The notes under the pieces: generated by a model
The model's database searches: none
What the model was told of the DNA's origin: nothing
Seen by the model: only the letters and a program-made list of their open reading frames with translations
Program-made: the position numbers and the translations under genes
Shown here: in pieces, positions 1-8,968 of the stretch
How positions within the stretch are numbered: the first letter of the stretch is position 1
How the letters are laid out: every line of letters starts with the position of its first letter
Source: an uncultured Chitinophagaceae bacterium
GTDB lineage: Bacteria > Bacteroidota > Bacteroidia > Chitinophagales > Chitinophagaceae
Direction: 5' to 3'
NCBI GenBank assembly: GCA_937919945.1
Contig: CALESY010000178.1
Coordinates: 1-35,624 of the forward strand
Length of the DNA stretch: 35,624 nucleotides

Positions 1-1579
1 AGCCTGTCAGCTGTATAATTTCCAGCCTGTCGCGCAGGGCTGGTTGTATATCGCTCAAGCTATTAGCGGTGGCTATAAATAAAACTTTAGATAGGTCAAA
101 TTCCAGTTCCAGGTAATTGTCATAAAATGTATTATTCTGCTCGGGGTCTAATATTTCAAGCAAAGCAGAGCTTGGGTCGCCCCGGAAATCTTTACCTATC
201 TTATCAACTTCATCAAGAATAAAAACAGGGTTGGCAGCTTTTACTTTACGCAATGATTGTACAATACGCCCTGGCATGGCACCGATGTATGTCTTACGGT
301 GTCCACGCAGTTCGCTTTCGTCGTGAAGGCCACCCAAACTAAGACGTACATACTTCCTGTTGATGGCGTTGGCTATGCTTTTACCTAATGATGTTTTACC
401 AATGCCAGGAGGGCCTACAAAACATAGTATTGGCGACTTCATATCGCCTTTCAGCTTCAATACGGCAAGGTATTCTAGTATGCGGTCTTTGATTTTATCC
501 ATGCCGTAGTGGTCTCCATCCAATACTTTTTGTGCCTTCTTCAGGTCATAGCTGTCTTCGGTAAACGTTTCCCAAGGCAAGTCGAGCATCAGGTCGAGAT
601 GATTATATATTACCGAATAATCTGGCGTGCTGGGGTGCATGCGTTGCAACTTCTCAATATTTTTCTGAAAAAGCTCTTTTGCCGCTTCCGACCACTTTAT
701 TCCATCGGCTCTTTTCTGCAAGTCCTGTATCTCACGTTCGTTAGGGTCGCCACCAAGCTCTTCGCGTATAGACTTCATCTGCTGTTGCAGAAAATACTCG
801 CGCTGTTGCTTATCTATGTCTGCACGGGTCTTGTTGGTAATTTCATTTTTCAGCTCCAATAGTTGCAGTTCCGATTGCAGCAGTTGCAGCAAACGCTCTG
901 CTCGTACTTTAACATCATTTTCTTCCAGCAATGCCTGTTTATCTGCCAGCTTTGCCTGCAGGTTTGATGCTACAAAGTGAACGAGAAATGATTGGTGCTC
1001 TATATTACGCAATACTATGCTTGTTTCATTAGGCATATTAGGCGATTGCTGAGCAATGTTTTCTGACTGCTCTTTGATAGATGCTACCAATGCCTCGAAC
1101 TCTGCATCGTTTTGCGGGAAATTATCTTCCAGATATTTGATAGAAGCAGTATAATAAGGTTCTGTTTGTTTGTATTCTTCTATCTCAAAACGCATACGCC
1201 CCATGATGAATACAGTTGTATTCCCATCGGGCATTTTTATTTGCTTCACTATTTTGGCAAGCGTACCTATCTTGTATATCTCATCAGTACTCGGGTCTTC
1301 GGTACCGCCGTCTTTCTGGGCAACAACACCTATCCACTTACCATTTTTTTGTGCTTCTGTGATAGCTTTTACAGATTTTTCTCGTGCTACTGTGATGGGT
1401 AATACCACATTTGGGAAAAGTACAGTATTCCGTAGTGCTATTACTGGCACTTCGGTAGGCAGATTTCCTTTCTCCTGATCGTCCATTTCATCCTCACCAA
1501 GGGGTACTATAGGCATAAATTCCACTTCCTGTTCCGGTTGTCCCAAAAACATATCCATCATTGATTTCATTGTACTCAT
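1..1579 (-). CDS. lon: Lon ATP-dependent protease, N-terminal 526 residues (gene continues past the window edge)
   Basis: This encodes a cytoplasmic ATP-dependent serine protease that degrades misfolded and regulatory proteins. The reading frame is open from an ATG at 1579 to the window edge, so the C-terminal protease domain with its Ser-Lys dyad lies outside. Visible parts are the N-terminal substrate-binding domain (conserved start around PVIALRNTVLFPNVVLP), a coiled-coil linker rich in Q, K and E, and most of the AAA+ module. The Walker A motif GPPGIGKTS is near residue 390, Walker B reads VFILDEVDKI, and the sensor region includes FIATANSLSDIQPALRDRLE. It diverges from the barrel gene at 1720, and a good Bacteroidota promoter lies 45-75 nt upstream. 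Identification is firm; completeness cannot be judged. Confidence 0.96.
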   Translation of the reverse strand, partial: MSTMKSMMDMFLGQPEQEVEFMPIVPLGEDEMDDQEKGNLPTEVPVIALRNTVLFPNVVLPITVAREKSVKAITEAQKNGKWIGVVAQKDGGTEDPSTDEIYKIGTLAKIVKQIKMPDGNTTVFIMGRMRFEIEEYKQTEPYYTASIKYLEDNFPQNDAEFEALVASIKEQSENIAQQSPNMPNETSIVLRNIEHQSFLVHFVASNLQAKLADKQALLEENDVKVRAERLLQLLQSELQLLELKNEITNKTRADIDKQQREYFLQQQMKSIREELGGDPNEREIQDLQKRADGIKWSEAAKELFQKNIEKLQRMHPSTPDYSVIYNHLDLMLDLPWETFTEDSYDLKKAQKVLDGDHYGMDKIKDRILEYLAVLKLKGDMKSPILCFVGPPGIGKTSLGKSIANAINRKYVRLSLGGLHDESELRGHRKTYIGAMPGRIVQSLRKVKAANPVFILDEVDKIGKDFRGDPSSALLEILDPEQNNTFYDNYLELEFDLSKVLFIATANSLSDIQPALRDRLEIIQLTG

Positions 1580-1624
1580 GCTACGATTATGACATTATTG
1601 CCGCTTTGTAAGCAAAACAGCAGG

Positions 1625-1653
1625 TAAAGATACTAGTCAATACCCATGCCAAA
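1625..1653 (-). promoter_or_regulatory. Candidate sigma-A-type promoter of lon
   Basis: On the reverse strand TTTG (1653-1650) is followed after 17 nt by TATCTTTA (1632-1625), one base off the Bacteroidota -7 consensus TAnnTTTG. Predicted transcription start is near 1618, giving a leader of about 40 nt to the lon ATG. Confidence 0.5.
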
Positions 1654-1719
1654 GCCAAAGAAACTGTAATTTTTACAGGTTGCCGTGTTTCGTTTATCTT
1701 TATCTCACAAACACATATT

Positions 1720-2472
1720 ATGATATTCAACTACCTGAAATCGGCAATCGTCCTTTTAAGCTTTTGCAGCATAAGCACTTTAGCCATAGCGCAAGATGAC
1801 GACCAGCAAGAGCGAATAGATATAAAACCCCGACCTGCTAAAAAGTTTTATTCCAGCAATGCACTGGATGCTTGTATTTTTTCTACATCTACATTGCAAA
1901 AGCCAGGTGTAAACAAACTCAGCACACTACGCTTCAGCTACATGCTAAATTTTGGGTTCAACTTTAACTACGACTTCAATAAACACATTGGCATATTAAC
2001 AGGCATCGGTATCAAGAATATAGGTTTTATAGATAAAATAGGTGATAGTACCATCAAGCGTCGTGTATACACTATTGGTGCGCCCGTTGGAATCAAATTC
2101 GGCAACCTGAAAAAACGGACTTATGGATTTATTGGCGGCGGTGTAGATGTACCTTTCAACTATCGTGAAAAAGGATTTATAAAACGTGGTAAGAAAGATA
2201 AATTCAACGAATGGTTCAGCGACCGTACAGCACTCATCATGCCTTATGTATTTGCAGGTATTTCGCTCGACCCGGGCATTGCATTCAAAATACAATACTA
2301 CCCTACCAATTTTATGAATACAGATTTTACGGAAACAAGCAGTGGTGTATTGCCTGTAATTACCAAGCCATACGCCGGCTATAATGTAAACCTCATACTT
2401 GTCAGTATAGGGTTTGATATACGTTATACCAAAGCAGGCACACCCAAATCCGTATTAGTAGCTGCAAAATAG
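1720..2472 (+). CDS. Outer-membrane beta-barrel protein (PorT/OMP_b-brl-like)
   Basis: A 250-residue protein with a clear signal peptide: a positively charged start, a hydrophobic stretch IVLLSFCSISTLAIA, and cleavage probably before QDDD. The mature part shows alternating hydrophobic and polar residues, with repeated short strands ending in aromatic or glycine residues (for example FGFNFNYDFNKHIGILTGIGI and YGFIGGGVDVPFNY). This fits the small outer-membrane barrels common in Bacteroidota. No catalytic motif is seen. It ends 8 nt before acs and probably shares its transcript. A TATCTTTA box at 1695-1702 could be its -7 element. The specific role is unknown; it could be a porin-like or assembly protein. 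Confidence 0.7.
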   Translation: MIFNYLKSAIVLLSFCSISTLAIAQDDDQQERIDIKPRPAKKFYSSNALDACIFSTSTLQKPGVNKLSTLRFSYMLNFGFNFNYDFNKHIGILTGIGIKNIGFIDKIGDSTIKRRVYTIGAPVGIKFGNLKKRTYGFIGGGVDVPFNYREKGFIKRGKKDKFNEWFSDRTALIMPYVFAGISLDPGIAFKIQYYPTNFMNTDFTETSSGVLPVITKPYAGYNVNLILVSIGFDIRYTKAGTPKSVLVAAK

Positions 2473-2480
2473 TTTAACTC

Positions 2481-4394
2481 ATGTCTTACCCTTTTCAAAT
2501 AACATCGCGAGCACAATATGATGTCGCATATAAGCAAAGTATAGAAAACCCAGAAGCATTTTGGGCTGACGTTGCTGCATCATTCTATTGGCGAAAGTGT
2601 TGGAATCATGTACTCGAATGGAATTTCAAAGAACCAAATGTAAAATGGTTTCTTGGTGGTAAGCTAAATATAACTGAAAACTGCCTTGATAGACATCTTG
2701 ATGTACTTGGCGATAAACCTGCATTGATATGGGAACCCAACAATCCTAATGAACCTAACCGCCTACTGACATATAAGGAGCTATACCAGCAGGTAGTACA
2801 GTTTGCACAGGTGCTGAAAAACAACGGCGTACAAAAAGGCGATAGGGTTTGTATATACATGGGTATGGTACCCGAACTAGCCATTGCCGTACTTGCATGC
2901 GCAAGGATTGGCGCTATACATTCCGTCATATTTGGTGGCTTTAGTGCACAGAGTATTGCAGACCGTTTACAAGATGCACAAGCTAAGTACATTGTAACAT
3001 GCGATGGCGCTAACCGAGGTGCAAAACAAATTCCACTTAAAGAGGTAATTGACGATGCGCTTGTGCAATGTCCTTTCGTAGAGAGAGTAATAGTACTACT
3101 ACATACGCATACCCCCATTAGTATGCTGAAAGGACGGGATGTGTGGTGGCAAGACGAAACTGACATCGTAGGTTCATCCAGCAATGTTGATGCTGCTGCT
3201 GAAGAGATGGATAGTGAAGATCCATTGTTTATACTTTATACTTCAGGCTCTACGGGTAAGCCTAAAGGTGTAGTACATAGTTGTGGCGGCTATATGGTAT
3301 ATGCTACATATTCATTCGTCAATGTGTTTCAGTACCAGCAAGGAGATATTCATTTTTGCACTGCTGATATTGGCTGGATAACAGGGCATAGCTACATTCT
3401 TTATGGTCCGTTGTGCGCAGGTGCTACTACATTGATGTTTGAGGGTATCCCCACTTGGCCGGATGCTGGCAGGTTTTGGGACATTGTTGATAAGCACAAA
3501 GTAAACATACTGTATACTGCCCCAACAGCTATCCGCAGCCTGATGAGCTTTGGTAAAGAGCCGATACAAGATAAAGACCTCAGCAGCCTGAAAGTGCTGG
3601 GCTCTGTTGGTGAGCCAATTAATGAGGAAGCATGGCATTGGTTTTACGATAATGTAGGCAAGGGTCGATGCCCAATTGTTGATACATGGTGGCAAACGGA
3701 AACTGGCGGTATCATGATTTCGAATATAGCAGGCATCACACCGGCAAAACCCGCCTACGCTACGCTACCATTACCGGGCATACAACCAATACTAGTTGAT
3801 GAAAACGGGAAAGAAATAAGTGGCAATGATGTAAGTGGTAACCTTTGCATAAAACATCCGTGGCCGTCTGTTATCCGCACTACTTATGGCGACCATGAAC
3901 GTTGCCGCACCAATTATTTCGATGCATACCCAAATTTATACTTTACAGGCGATGGTTGTTACAGAGATGCTGAGGGCAATTACAGAATAACAGGACGAGT
4001 AGATGACGTGCTGAATGTAAGCGGACATAGAATAGGTACGGCGGAAGTTGAAAATGCCATCAACATGCATACAGGTGTGGTGGAAAGTGCTGTAGTAGGT
4101 TACCCTCATGATATTAAAGGACAAGGCATCTATGCTTTTATCGTTTGTACAAATACACATAATGATGAAGCACTAACCCGGCAGGATATAGCACAAACAG
4201 TTGCCCGCATCATTGGTGCAATTGCTAAGCCTGATAAAATACAATTTGTAAACGGACTGCCCAAAACTCGTAGCGGCAAAATAATGCGCCGTATACTACG
4301 CAAAATAGCAGAAGGTGAAACTGACAATCTGGGCGATACAACTACCTTGCTAGACCCCAACGTGGTAGAAGAAATAAAAGCAGGCAAGATATAA
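2481..4394 (+). CDS. acs: Acetyl-CoA synthetase (acetate--CoA ligase, AMP-forming)
   Basis: A 637-residue cytoplasmic enzyme that makes acetyl-CoA from acetate, ATP and CoA via acetyl-AMP. It has the full family length and motifs: ACS N-terminal domain, P-loop YTSGSTGKPKG at 253-263, the GWITGHSY segment, the adenylate-binding DTWWQTETGG, TGDGCYRD, the hinge GRVDDVLNVSGHRIG, and the C-terminal PKTRSGKIMRR. Lys600 in that last motif is the residue that lysine acetylation inactivates in the family. It sits 8 nt after the barrel gene and overlaps the next gene by one base (TAATG), so the three are almost certainly co-transcribed. Identification is firm. Confidence 0.97.
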   Translation: MSYPFQITSRAQYDVAYKQSIENPEAFWADVAASFYWRKCWNHVLEWNFKEPNVKWFLGGKLNITENCLDRHLDVLGDKPALIWEPNNPNEPNRLLTYKELYQQVVQFAQVLKNNGVQKGDRVCIYMGMVPELAIAVLACARIGAIHSVIFGGFSAQSIADRLQDAQAKYIVTCDGANRGAKQIPLKEVIDDALVQCPFVERVIVLLHTHTPISMLKGRDVWWQDETDIVGSSSNVDAAAEEMDSEDPLFILYTSGSTGKPKGVVHSCGGYMVYATYSFVNVFQYQQGDIHFCTADIGWITGHSYILYGPLCAGATTLMFEGIPTWPDAGRFWDIVDKHKVNILYTAPTAIRSLMSFGKEPIQDKDLSSLKVLGSVGEPINEEAWHWFYDNVGKGRCPIVDTWWQTETGGIMISNIAGITPAKPAYATLPLPGIQPILVDENGKEISGNDVSGNLCIKHPWPSVIRTTYGDHERCRTNYFDAYPNLYFTGDGCYRDAEGNYRITGRVDDVLNVSGHRIGTAEVENAINMHTGVVESAVVGYPHDIKGQGIYAFIVCTNTHNDEALTRQDIAQTVARIIGAIAKPDKIQFVNGLPKTRSGKIMRRILRKIAEGETDNLGDTTTLLDPNVVEEIKAGKI

Positions 4395-5317
4395 TGCGGC
4401 CTGTAAAGAAAATACTGACCGTTGTATTTGTGTTAGCTGTGTTTTGCGGCCATGCACAAAGCCCGTATGTTATTGTATTGGGTGTTGCGCAAGATGGCGG
4501 CTACCCGCATATAGGTTGTAAAAAAAACTGTTGTAAGAAAGCATGGGCTAACACCACTAACAAGCAATACATTGTAAGCCTGGCATTGGTTGACCCAAGA
4601 AGCCTCAAATGGTGGCTGTTTGAAGCTACACCAGATATAAAAGAGCAGCTACAATATTTCAGCAACCTTACCAATGGCACATATAACTACCTGCCTGATG
4701 GCATATTCATTACCCATGCACATATCGGTCACTATACAGGTTTAATGCAATTAGGAAGGGAAGCGTTGGGAGCAAAAGGCATTACACTATATGCCATGCC
4801 TGCTATGAAAAACTACCTTGAAACAAACGGGCCATGGAGCCAGTTAGTTAAGCTAAATAACATCAGTATCTACCCACTGGAAAAAGAAAAGAATATTATA
4901 CCTGTAAGTGGTATAAGTATCATGCCTTATGTTGTACCTCATCGCGATGAGTATTCCGAAACAGTTGGTTATAAAATTACCACACCAGTCAAGCGTTACC
5001 TATTCATACCCGATATAGATAAATGGCAGAAGTGGGATAAGAACATCATTAATGAAGTGCATGCAGTTGACTATGCGTTTATTGATGCTACTTTCTATAA
5101 AGAATCGGAATTACCCGGCAGGCGTATAGAAGAAGTCCCTCATCCATTTGTTAAAGAAACAATGGAGTTATTTGCTAAAGAGTTACCTGTTGTAAAAAAG
5201 AAAATTCAATTCATCCATCTCAACCATACCAATCCACTGCTGTGGAATAAAGTAGCAGCAGACAGTGTGCGCAAACAATATTTCAATATTGCAGTACAAG
5301 GCAAGGCTTATAAATGA
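4394..5317 (+). CDS. Exported metallo-beta-lactamase-fold hydrolase, PqqB-like
   Basis: A 307-residue protein with an N-terminal signal peptide (hydrophobic ILTVVFVLAVFCGHA, cleavage probably before QSPY). The fold is recognisable from YVIVLGVAQDGGYPHIGC, a Cys cluster CKKNCC, the metal motif H108-A-H110-I-G-H113, a later VPHRDEYSETVGY, IPDIDKW, DATFYKE and IHLNHTNPLL. This pattern is that of PqqB-like members of the metallo-beta-lactamase superfamily. The usual HxHxDH motif has Gly in place of Asp (HAHIGH), so metal use may differ. No other PQQ genes are nearby, so a PQQ biosynthesis role is not supported. The start codon overlaps the acs stop by one base. Confidence 0.75.
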   Translation: MRPVKKILTVVFVLAVFCGHAQSPYVIVLGVAQDGGYPHIGCKKNCCKKAWANTTNKQYIVSLALVDPRSLKWWLFEATPDIKEQLQYFSNLTNGTYNYLPDGIFITHAHIGHYTGLMQLGREALGAKGITLYAMPAMKNYLETNGPWSQLVKLNNISIYPLEKEKNIIPVSGISIMPYVVPHRDEYSETVGYKITTPVKRYLFIPDIDKWQKWDKNIINEVHAVDYAFIDATFYKESELPGRRIEEVPHPFVKETMELFAKELPVVKKKIQFIHLNHTNPLLWNKVAADSVRKQYFNIAVQGKAYK

Positions 5318-5345
5318 CAAAGGGACTTTGTGAAAGCCCCTTTGT
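5317..5345. terminator. Bidirectional hairpin between the PqqB-like gene and dnaJ
   Basis: An 8-bp stem (ACAAAGGG at 5317-5324 with CCCTTTGT at 5338-5345) encloses, after one mismatch, a 4-bp stem CTTT/AAAG with a GTG loop. It lies exactly between convergent stops. The U-tract is weak on both sides. Its arm ACAAAGGGGCTTT (reverse strand) recurs in the terminator at 19791-19829. Confidence 0.7.
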
Positions 5346-5350
5346 ATCTC

Positions 5351-6523
5351 TTAGCTGAATGCGTCTTTAATCTTATCAAAAAAACTACGGTCTTCTTTCA
5401 TTTTATCGGCATCTGGTCCTGGCTGAAAGTTGTTAGCTTTTTTCAATTTTTCCAATATAGCCCTTTCTTCATCCGTCAGGTTTTGCGGCGACCATGCGTT
5501 TACCTCTACTAACTGGTCACCTTTTTCATAAGACTGGAATGCCGGGAAACCCTTGCCTTTCAGTCTGAATATCTTACCGCTTTGCGTACCTGCTGGTATC
5601 TTAATCTTTGCTTTCCCGTCAATAGTAGGCACTTCAATTTGTGTACCTAATACTACTTCGGGGAATGACAAATGCAGTTGATATATAACGTCAAGGTCAT
5701 TACGCTTCAGGTGCGGATGCTTTTCTTCTTCTATCAATATAAGCAAATCACCATTTGGTCCACCACGTTCGCCTGCATTACCTGCTCCCCCCATACTTAA
5801 CTGCATACCATCTTGCACACCTGCAGGTATATCCATCGTAATGGTTTCTTCACCATACACCCTTCCTTCGCCTTTACAGCTTCCGCACTTAGATGTTATT
5901 TGCGTGCCCTCACCATTACATGTAGGACAGGTGGTTACTGTTTGCATCTGCCCCAGAAAAGTCTGCGTTACTTTACGTACCTGACCATTACCACCACATG
6001 TACCGCATGTCTGTACTGCATTTTTATCTTTTGCACCACTACCTGCACAAGTATTGCAAGGCACGTACTTTTTTACTTTTATTTTTTTATTAGCTCCATT
6101 AGCTATTTCAGCAAAACTCATTTTGAGTTTCACGCGCAGGTTTGCACCACGCGAACCCTGTCTACGTCCGCCACCGCCACCTCTTTGTCCGCCAAAGAAG
6201 CTACCAAACATATCATCGCCAAAGATGTCGCCAAAGTTTTGGAAGATGTCTTCCATCCTCATTCCGCCTTGTCCGCCAAATCCACCACTAGCAGCACCAC
6301 CCATACCTGCATGGCCAAAACGGTCGTACTGTGCTTTTTTATCGGCATTGCTCAGCACATCATATGCCTCTGCTGCTTCTTTAAACTTTTCTTCTGCCGC
6401 CTTATCGCCAGGGTTACGGTCAGGATGGTATTGCATAGCTATCTTACGATATGCTTTTTTTATCTCATCTGCACTCGCAGATTTGGATACTCCCAATACC
6501 TCGTAATAATCTCTTTTTGACAT
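5351..6523 (-). CDS. dnaJ: Chaperone DnaJ (Hsp40)
   Basis: A 390-residue co-chaperone that delivers unfolded proteins to DnaK and stimulates its ATPase. The J domain holds HPD at residues 33-35. A Gly/Phe-rich region follows (about 70-125), then four CxxCxGxG zinc-finger repeats with cysteines at 156/159, 173/176, 199/202 and 213/216, then the C-terminal substrate-binding beta domains. It is the full type I architecture. It lies 25 nt downstream of grpE on the same strand, so the two form an operon. dnaK is not in the window. Confidence 0.98.
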   Translation of the reverse strand: MSKRDYYEVLGVSKSASADEIKKAYRKIAMQYHPDRNPGDKAAEEKFKEAAEAYDVLSNADKKAQYDRFGHAGMGGAASGGFGGQGGMRMEDIFQNFGDIFGDDMFGSFFGGQRGGGGGRRQGSRGANLRVKLKMSFAEIANGANKKIKVKKYVPCNTCAGSGAKDKNAVQTCGTCGGNGQVRKVTQTFLGQMQTVTTCPTCNGEGTQITSKCGSCKGEGRVYGEETITMDIPAGVQDGMQLSMGGAGNAGERGGPNGDLLILIEEEKHPHLKRNDLDVIYQLHLSFPEVVLGTQIEVPTIDGKAKIKIPAGTQSGKIFRLKGKGFPAFQSYEKGDQLVEVNAWSPQNLTDEERAILEKLKKANNFQPGPDADKMKEDRSFFDKIKDAFS

Positions 6524-6548
6524 TAGTCTGTTTTAGTAATACTTACAA

Positions 6549-7175
6549 TTATTTTCCAACTACTACTTTCGCAAAACGGATTAGTTTATCGTTCAGATAA
6601 TAACCCGGCTGTACTTCGTCAATTACTTTACCCACCATGTCTTCATTGGGGGCAGGTATTTCTGTGATTGCCTCATGCAGGTCGGCATCAAATGGTTGGT
6701 TTTTAGCTTCCATTTTCTTCAATCCTTTGTGCTGCAGCGTTGTCTGCAGTTTATTAAAAACAAGGTTGATACCTTCTTTTATCTGCACAAGGTCTTCTGA
6801 AGTTTCCATTTGCTTTTGGGCACGTTCGCTATCATCCAGTACATCCAACAATGATTGTATTACATCTTTGCCTGCTGTTTGTATCAGCTCCACACGTTCC
6901 TTCGCGTTGCGCTTACGGAAGTTATCAAACTCAGCTACCAATCGTATATACTTATCTTTTGCCTCATCCAGTTCTGCCTGTAGCTTTTCGAGCTCACTTT
7001 CTTCCCCTACTTCATCATCAAGGTGTTGCATGCCGTTTACACTGTCGTCCGTATTGAGGCTTGCTGCTAAAGCATCTTCATTTATTGTTGCTGACAGGTT
7101 GTCGGCATTTTCATTCATTACCTGCTCTTTTTCAGACATTTGCTCACTCATTGGTTTCTTCTTTTTAAAAAACAT
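6549..7175 (-). CDS. grpE: Nucleotide exchange factor GrpE
   Basis: A 208-residue protein that releases ADP from DnaK. It has an acidic, low-complexity N-terminus, a long coiled coil (about 55-110; ELEKLQAELDEAKDKYIRLVAEFDNFRKRN is the family hallmark region), and the C-terminal beta domain ending in VQPGYYLNDKLIRFAKVVVGK. It is the first gene of grpE-dnaJ. The ATG at 7175 is only 4 nt from a perfect TAnnTTTG box, so either the mRNA is nearly leaderless or translation starts at the in-frame ATG at 7151 (MSEQMSEKEQ). The N-terminal eight residues are therefore uncertain; the gene identity is not. Confidence 0.96.
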   Translation of the reverse strand: MFFKKKKPMSEQMSEKEQVMNENADNLSATINEDALAASLNTDDSVNGMQHLDDEVGEESELEKLQAELDEAKDKYIRLVAEFDNFRKRNAKERVELIQTAGKDVIQSLLDVLDDSERAQKQMETSEDLVQIKEGINLVFNKLQTTLQHKGLKKMEAKNQPFDADLHEAITEIPAPNEDMVGKVIDEVQPGYYLNDKLIRFAKVVVGK

Positions 7176-7179
7176 TGTG

Positions 7180-7187
7180 CAAAAATA
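7180..7187 (-). promoter_or_regulatory. -7 box of the grpE-dnaJ promoter
   Basis: TATTTTTG on the reverse strand fits TAnnTTTG exactly and ends 4 nt before the annotated grpE ATG. A TTG lies 24 nt further upstream (7214-7212), slightly beyond the usual spacing. Confidence 0.45.
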
Positions 7188-7248
7188 GCTTCAATTACTT
7201 TGCCATTGCAGCAATATGGGACAAAATGTCTTACAAAATCGTTAAGCA

Positions 7249-7280
7249 TTGACATAATGTATATATAATAGTTATCTTTA
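7249..7280 (+). promoter_or_regulatory. Candidate promoter of the SIMPL-domain gene
   Basis: TTG at 7249-7251, a 21-nt spacer, then TATCTTTA at 7273-7280 (one base off TAnnTTTG). The start codon at 7298 is 17 nt further on. Confidence 0.5.
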
Positions 7281-7297
7281 GACTAATACATGGCACA

Positions 7298-8029
7298 ATG
7301 AAAAACACCACAGCAGCCATCATAGTAACTATTGGCTTATTGGCAGGCATCTTCCTGCTGGGTAGGGCTTATAACTACAAGTTTAAATCAAAGAACACTG
7401 TGAGTGTTTTAGGTAGCTCTCAACACGATTTTACTGCCGACCTGATAGTATGGTCTGCCACTTTCACCCGTACATCTATGGATTTGAAAGATGCTTATGC
7501 CACTTTGAAAAATGACGAAAAAGCCGTGCGCGAATACCTGCAAAAGCGCAATATTGCTGACAAAGAAATGATTTTCTCTTCCATTGTCATCAATAAACAA
7601 TACAATACAACTTATGACGATAACGGCAGACAAACAGGCAATATATTCGTAGGATACCAACTGATGCAAACCGTAAAACTGGAGTCTAAAAACCTGGAAG
7701 GAGTAGAGAAAATATCACGCGAGATAACGGAATTGTTGCAATCCGGTATTGAGCTTAGTTCTGGAGAGCCATTGTATTACTACACCAAACTATCCGACCT
7801 GAAAATAAACCTACTAGCCAAAGCTTCTGCAGACGCTTACAACCGCGCAACTACTATTGCAACCAATGCTAATAGTAAACTCGGCAGGCTTCGTAAAGCA
7901 GCCATGGGTGTATTTCAGATAACCGGGCAATACAGCAATGAGGATTACAGTTATGGTGGCGCGTTCAACATTACCAGTAAGAATAAAACGGCAAGTATTA
8001 CGGTAAGGCTTGAGTACGAATTAGACTAA
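7298..8029 (+). CDS. SIMPL (DUF541, YggE-like) domain protein
   Basis: A 243-residue protein anchored or exported by an N-terminal hydrophobic helix (AAIIVTIGLLAGIFLLG, residues 6-22). The rest matches the SIMPL/DUF541 pattern: VSVLGSSQHDFTADLIVWSATFTR near the start, a central region with repeated KL/NL alternations, and a C-terminal ITVRLEYELD. Family members are periplasmic or membrane-anchored and of unclear function (E. coli YggE is linked to oxidative stress). It stands alone, divergent from grpE, and its last four bases overlap the end of the convergent GNAT gene with no terminator between them. Confidence 0.75.
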   Translation: MKNTTAAIIVTIGLLAGIFLLGRAYNYKFKSKNTVSVLGSSQHDFTADLIVWSATFTRTSMDLKDAYATLKNDEKAVREYLQKRNIADKEMIFSSIVINKQYNTTYDDNGRQTGNIFVGYQLMQTVKLESKNLEGVEKISREITELLQSGIELSSGEPLYYYTKLSDLKINLLAKASADAYNRATTIATNANSKLGRLRKAAMGVFQITGQYSNEDYSYGGAFNITSKNKTASITVRLEYELD

Positions 8030-8967
8030 CCCCTCAGCATTTCTTTCAGCTTCCAAATAAGGGAATTGTTTTTCTTTAGGGTTAAGTAAAGCTCCCTTTG
8101 CCCGCCAAACCCTCTGAAAAACCTTTCTACACCGGCATCCATACTACCTTCTAAATCAAACAACGTGTTACCTCTTTGTTTGGCTTCTTTCATACAATAC
8201 CATAGCAGAGCAGGCATAGCTTTATAGTTATCATTGCCAGGCTTTTGCGCACCCATTAAGTAGTAGCTGCAGTTTGCATCCCATACATTCCAAACAATTG
8301 CCAGTATATCAGTTCCTTGCTTTGCTGTATAGATAGCACCACTATTGTTGCCTATACATACCTCCAACAAACCTTTCATATCTGCAAGGCTATGCGCCTG
8401 CATCACATCTTTCTTTTCAAGCGTATGCTGTTGATATTCAAAAAGGGTTGCCAGCATACCATTATCCTGCTTAATGCTTAGCTCAGTACTTGCCGCTTTA
8501 ATATTTCTGCGAAGGCTTTCTTTCATGTTCGCTAAGAGCGTTTGTTCGTCTTGCGCTAAATCAATCAGAAAAGTCTGCTTTACGCCTATTTCAAAGCCTG
8601 CATTTTTAAATAGCCCTGCCTGTTTCAATGCAGGTGAAGTAGCTATATTCCATACATCACTTGCAGGCAGTTGTTTAAGTAGCTCAGATATAGTTTCGTG
8701 TTCAAAACCATCTTTGTTAGCCGTTTTCAGGTCGGGTGGGTATATTACGTACGGGCTATGATAAGGTGTTAATTTCGGAGTGCGGGTGAGGCTTACGCCT
8801 ATTTTTTGTTCTTTATTATAAGGCCATACACCAGCTATTTTATCGCCATTCATGGCAATAGCTACATCCCAGTTATGGCATACAGCTTCCATCCACCAAT
8901 ATTGCAGGAACACAGGTATCTGTGGGTTGGCTGCGCAGATGCGCTTATATTGTTCTTTGTTACTCAA
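8026..8967 (-). CDS. GNAT-fold acetyltransferase-like protein (Acetyltransf_6/FemAB-type)
   Basis: I place the start at a TTG at 8967, one base after the stop of the upstream permease gene. This gives 313 residues beginning LSNKEQYKRIC (Leu read as Met) and keeps the conserved PQIPVFLQYWWMEAVC region. A longer frame opens at an ATG at 9063 but would overlap the permease by 95 bases and add a Cys/Tyr-rich tail that looks like out-of-frame sequence. The central part (VKQTFLIDLAQDEQTLLANMKESLRRNIKAA) and the end (NTLFDLEGSMDAGVERFFRGFGGQRELY) are typical of GNAT-fold proteins related to FemAB aminoacyltransferases. The substrate is unknown; cell-envelope or polysaccharide modification is possible. 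Confidence 0.65.
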   Translation of the reverse strand: MSNKEQYKRICAANPQIPVFLQYWWMEAVCHNWDVAIAMNGDKIAGVWPYNKEQKIGVSLTRTPKLTPYHSPYVIYPPDLKTANKDGFEHETISELLKQLPASDVWNIATSPALKQAGLFKNAGFEIGVKQTFLIDLAQDEQTLLANMKESLRRNIKAASTELSIKQDNGMLATLFEYQQHTLEKKDVMQAHSLADMKGLLEVCIGNNSGAIYTAKQGTDILAIVWNVWDANCSYYLMGAQKPGNDNYKAMPALLWYCMKEAKQRGNTLFDLEGSMDAGVERFFRGFGGQRELYLTLKKNNSLIWKLKEMLRG

Positions 8968-8968
8968 T

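Noticed and set aside
6054..6506. Open frames opposite dnaJ, including a proline-rich one
   Set aside because: They are antisense shadows of the Gly-rich dnaJ sequence, with no start signals and no family resemblance.
7205..7215. Short palindrome ATTGCAGCAAT between grpE and the SIMPL gene
   Set aside because: Only five base pairs per arm with a one-base centre; expected by chance.
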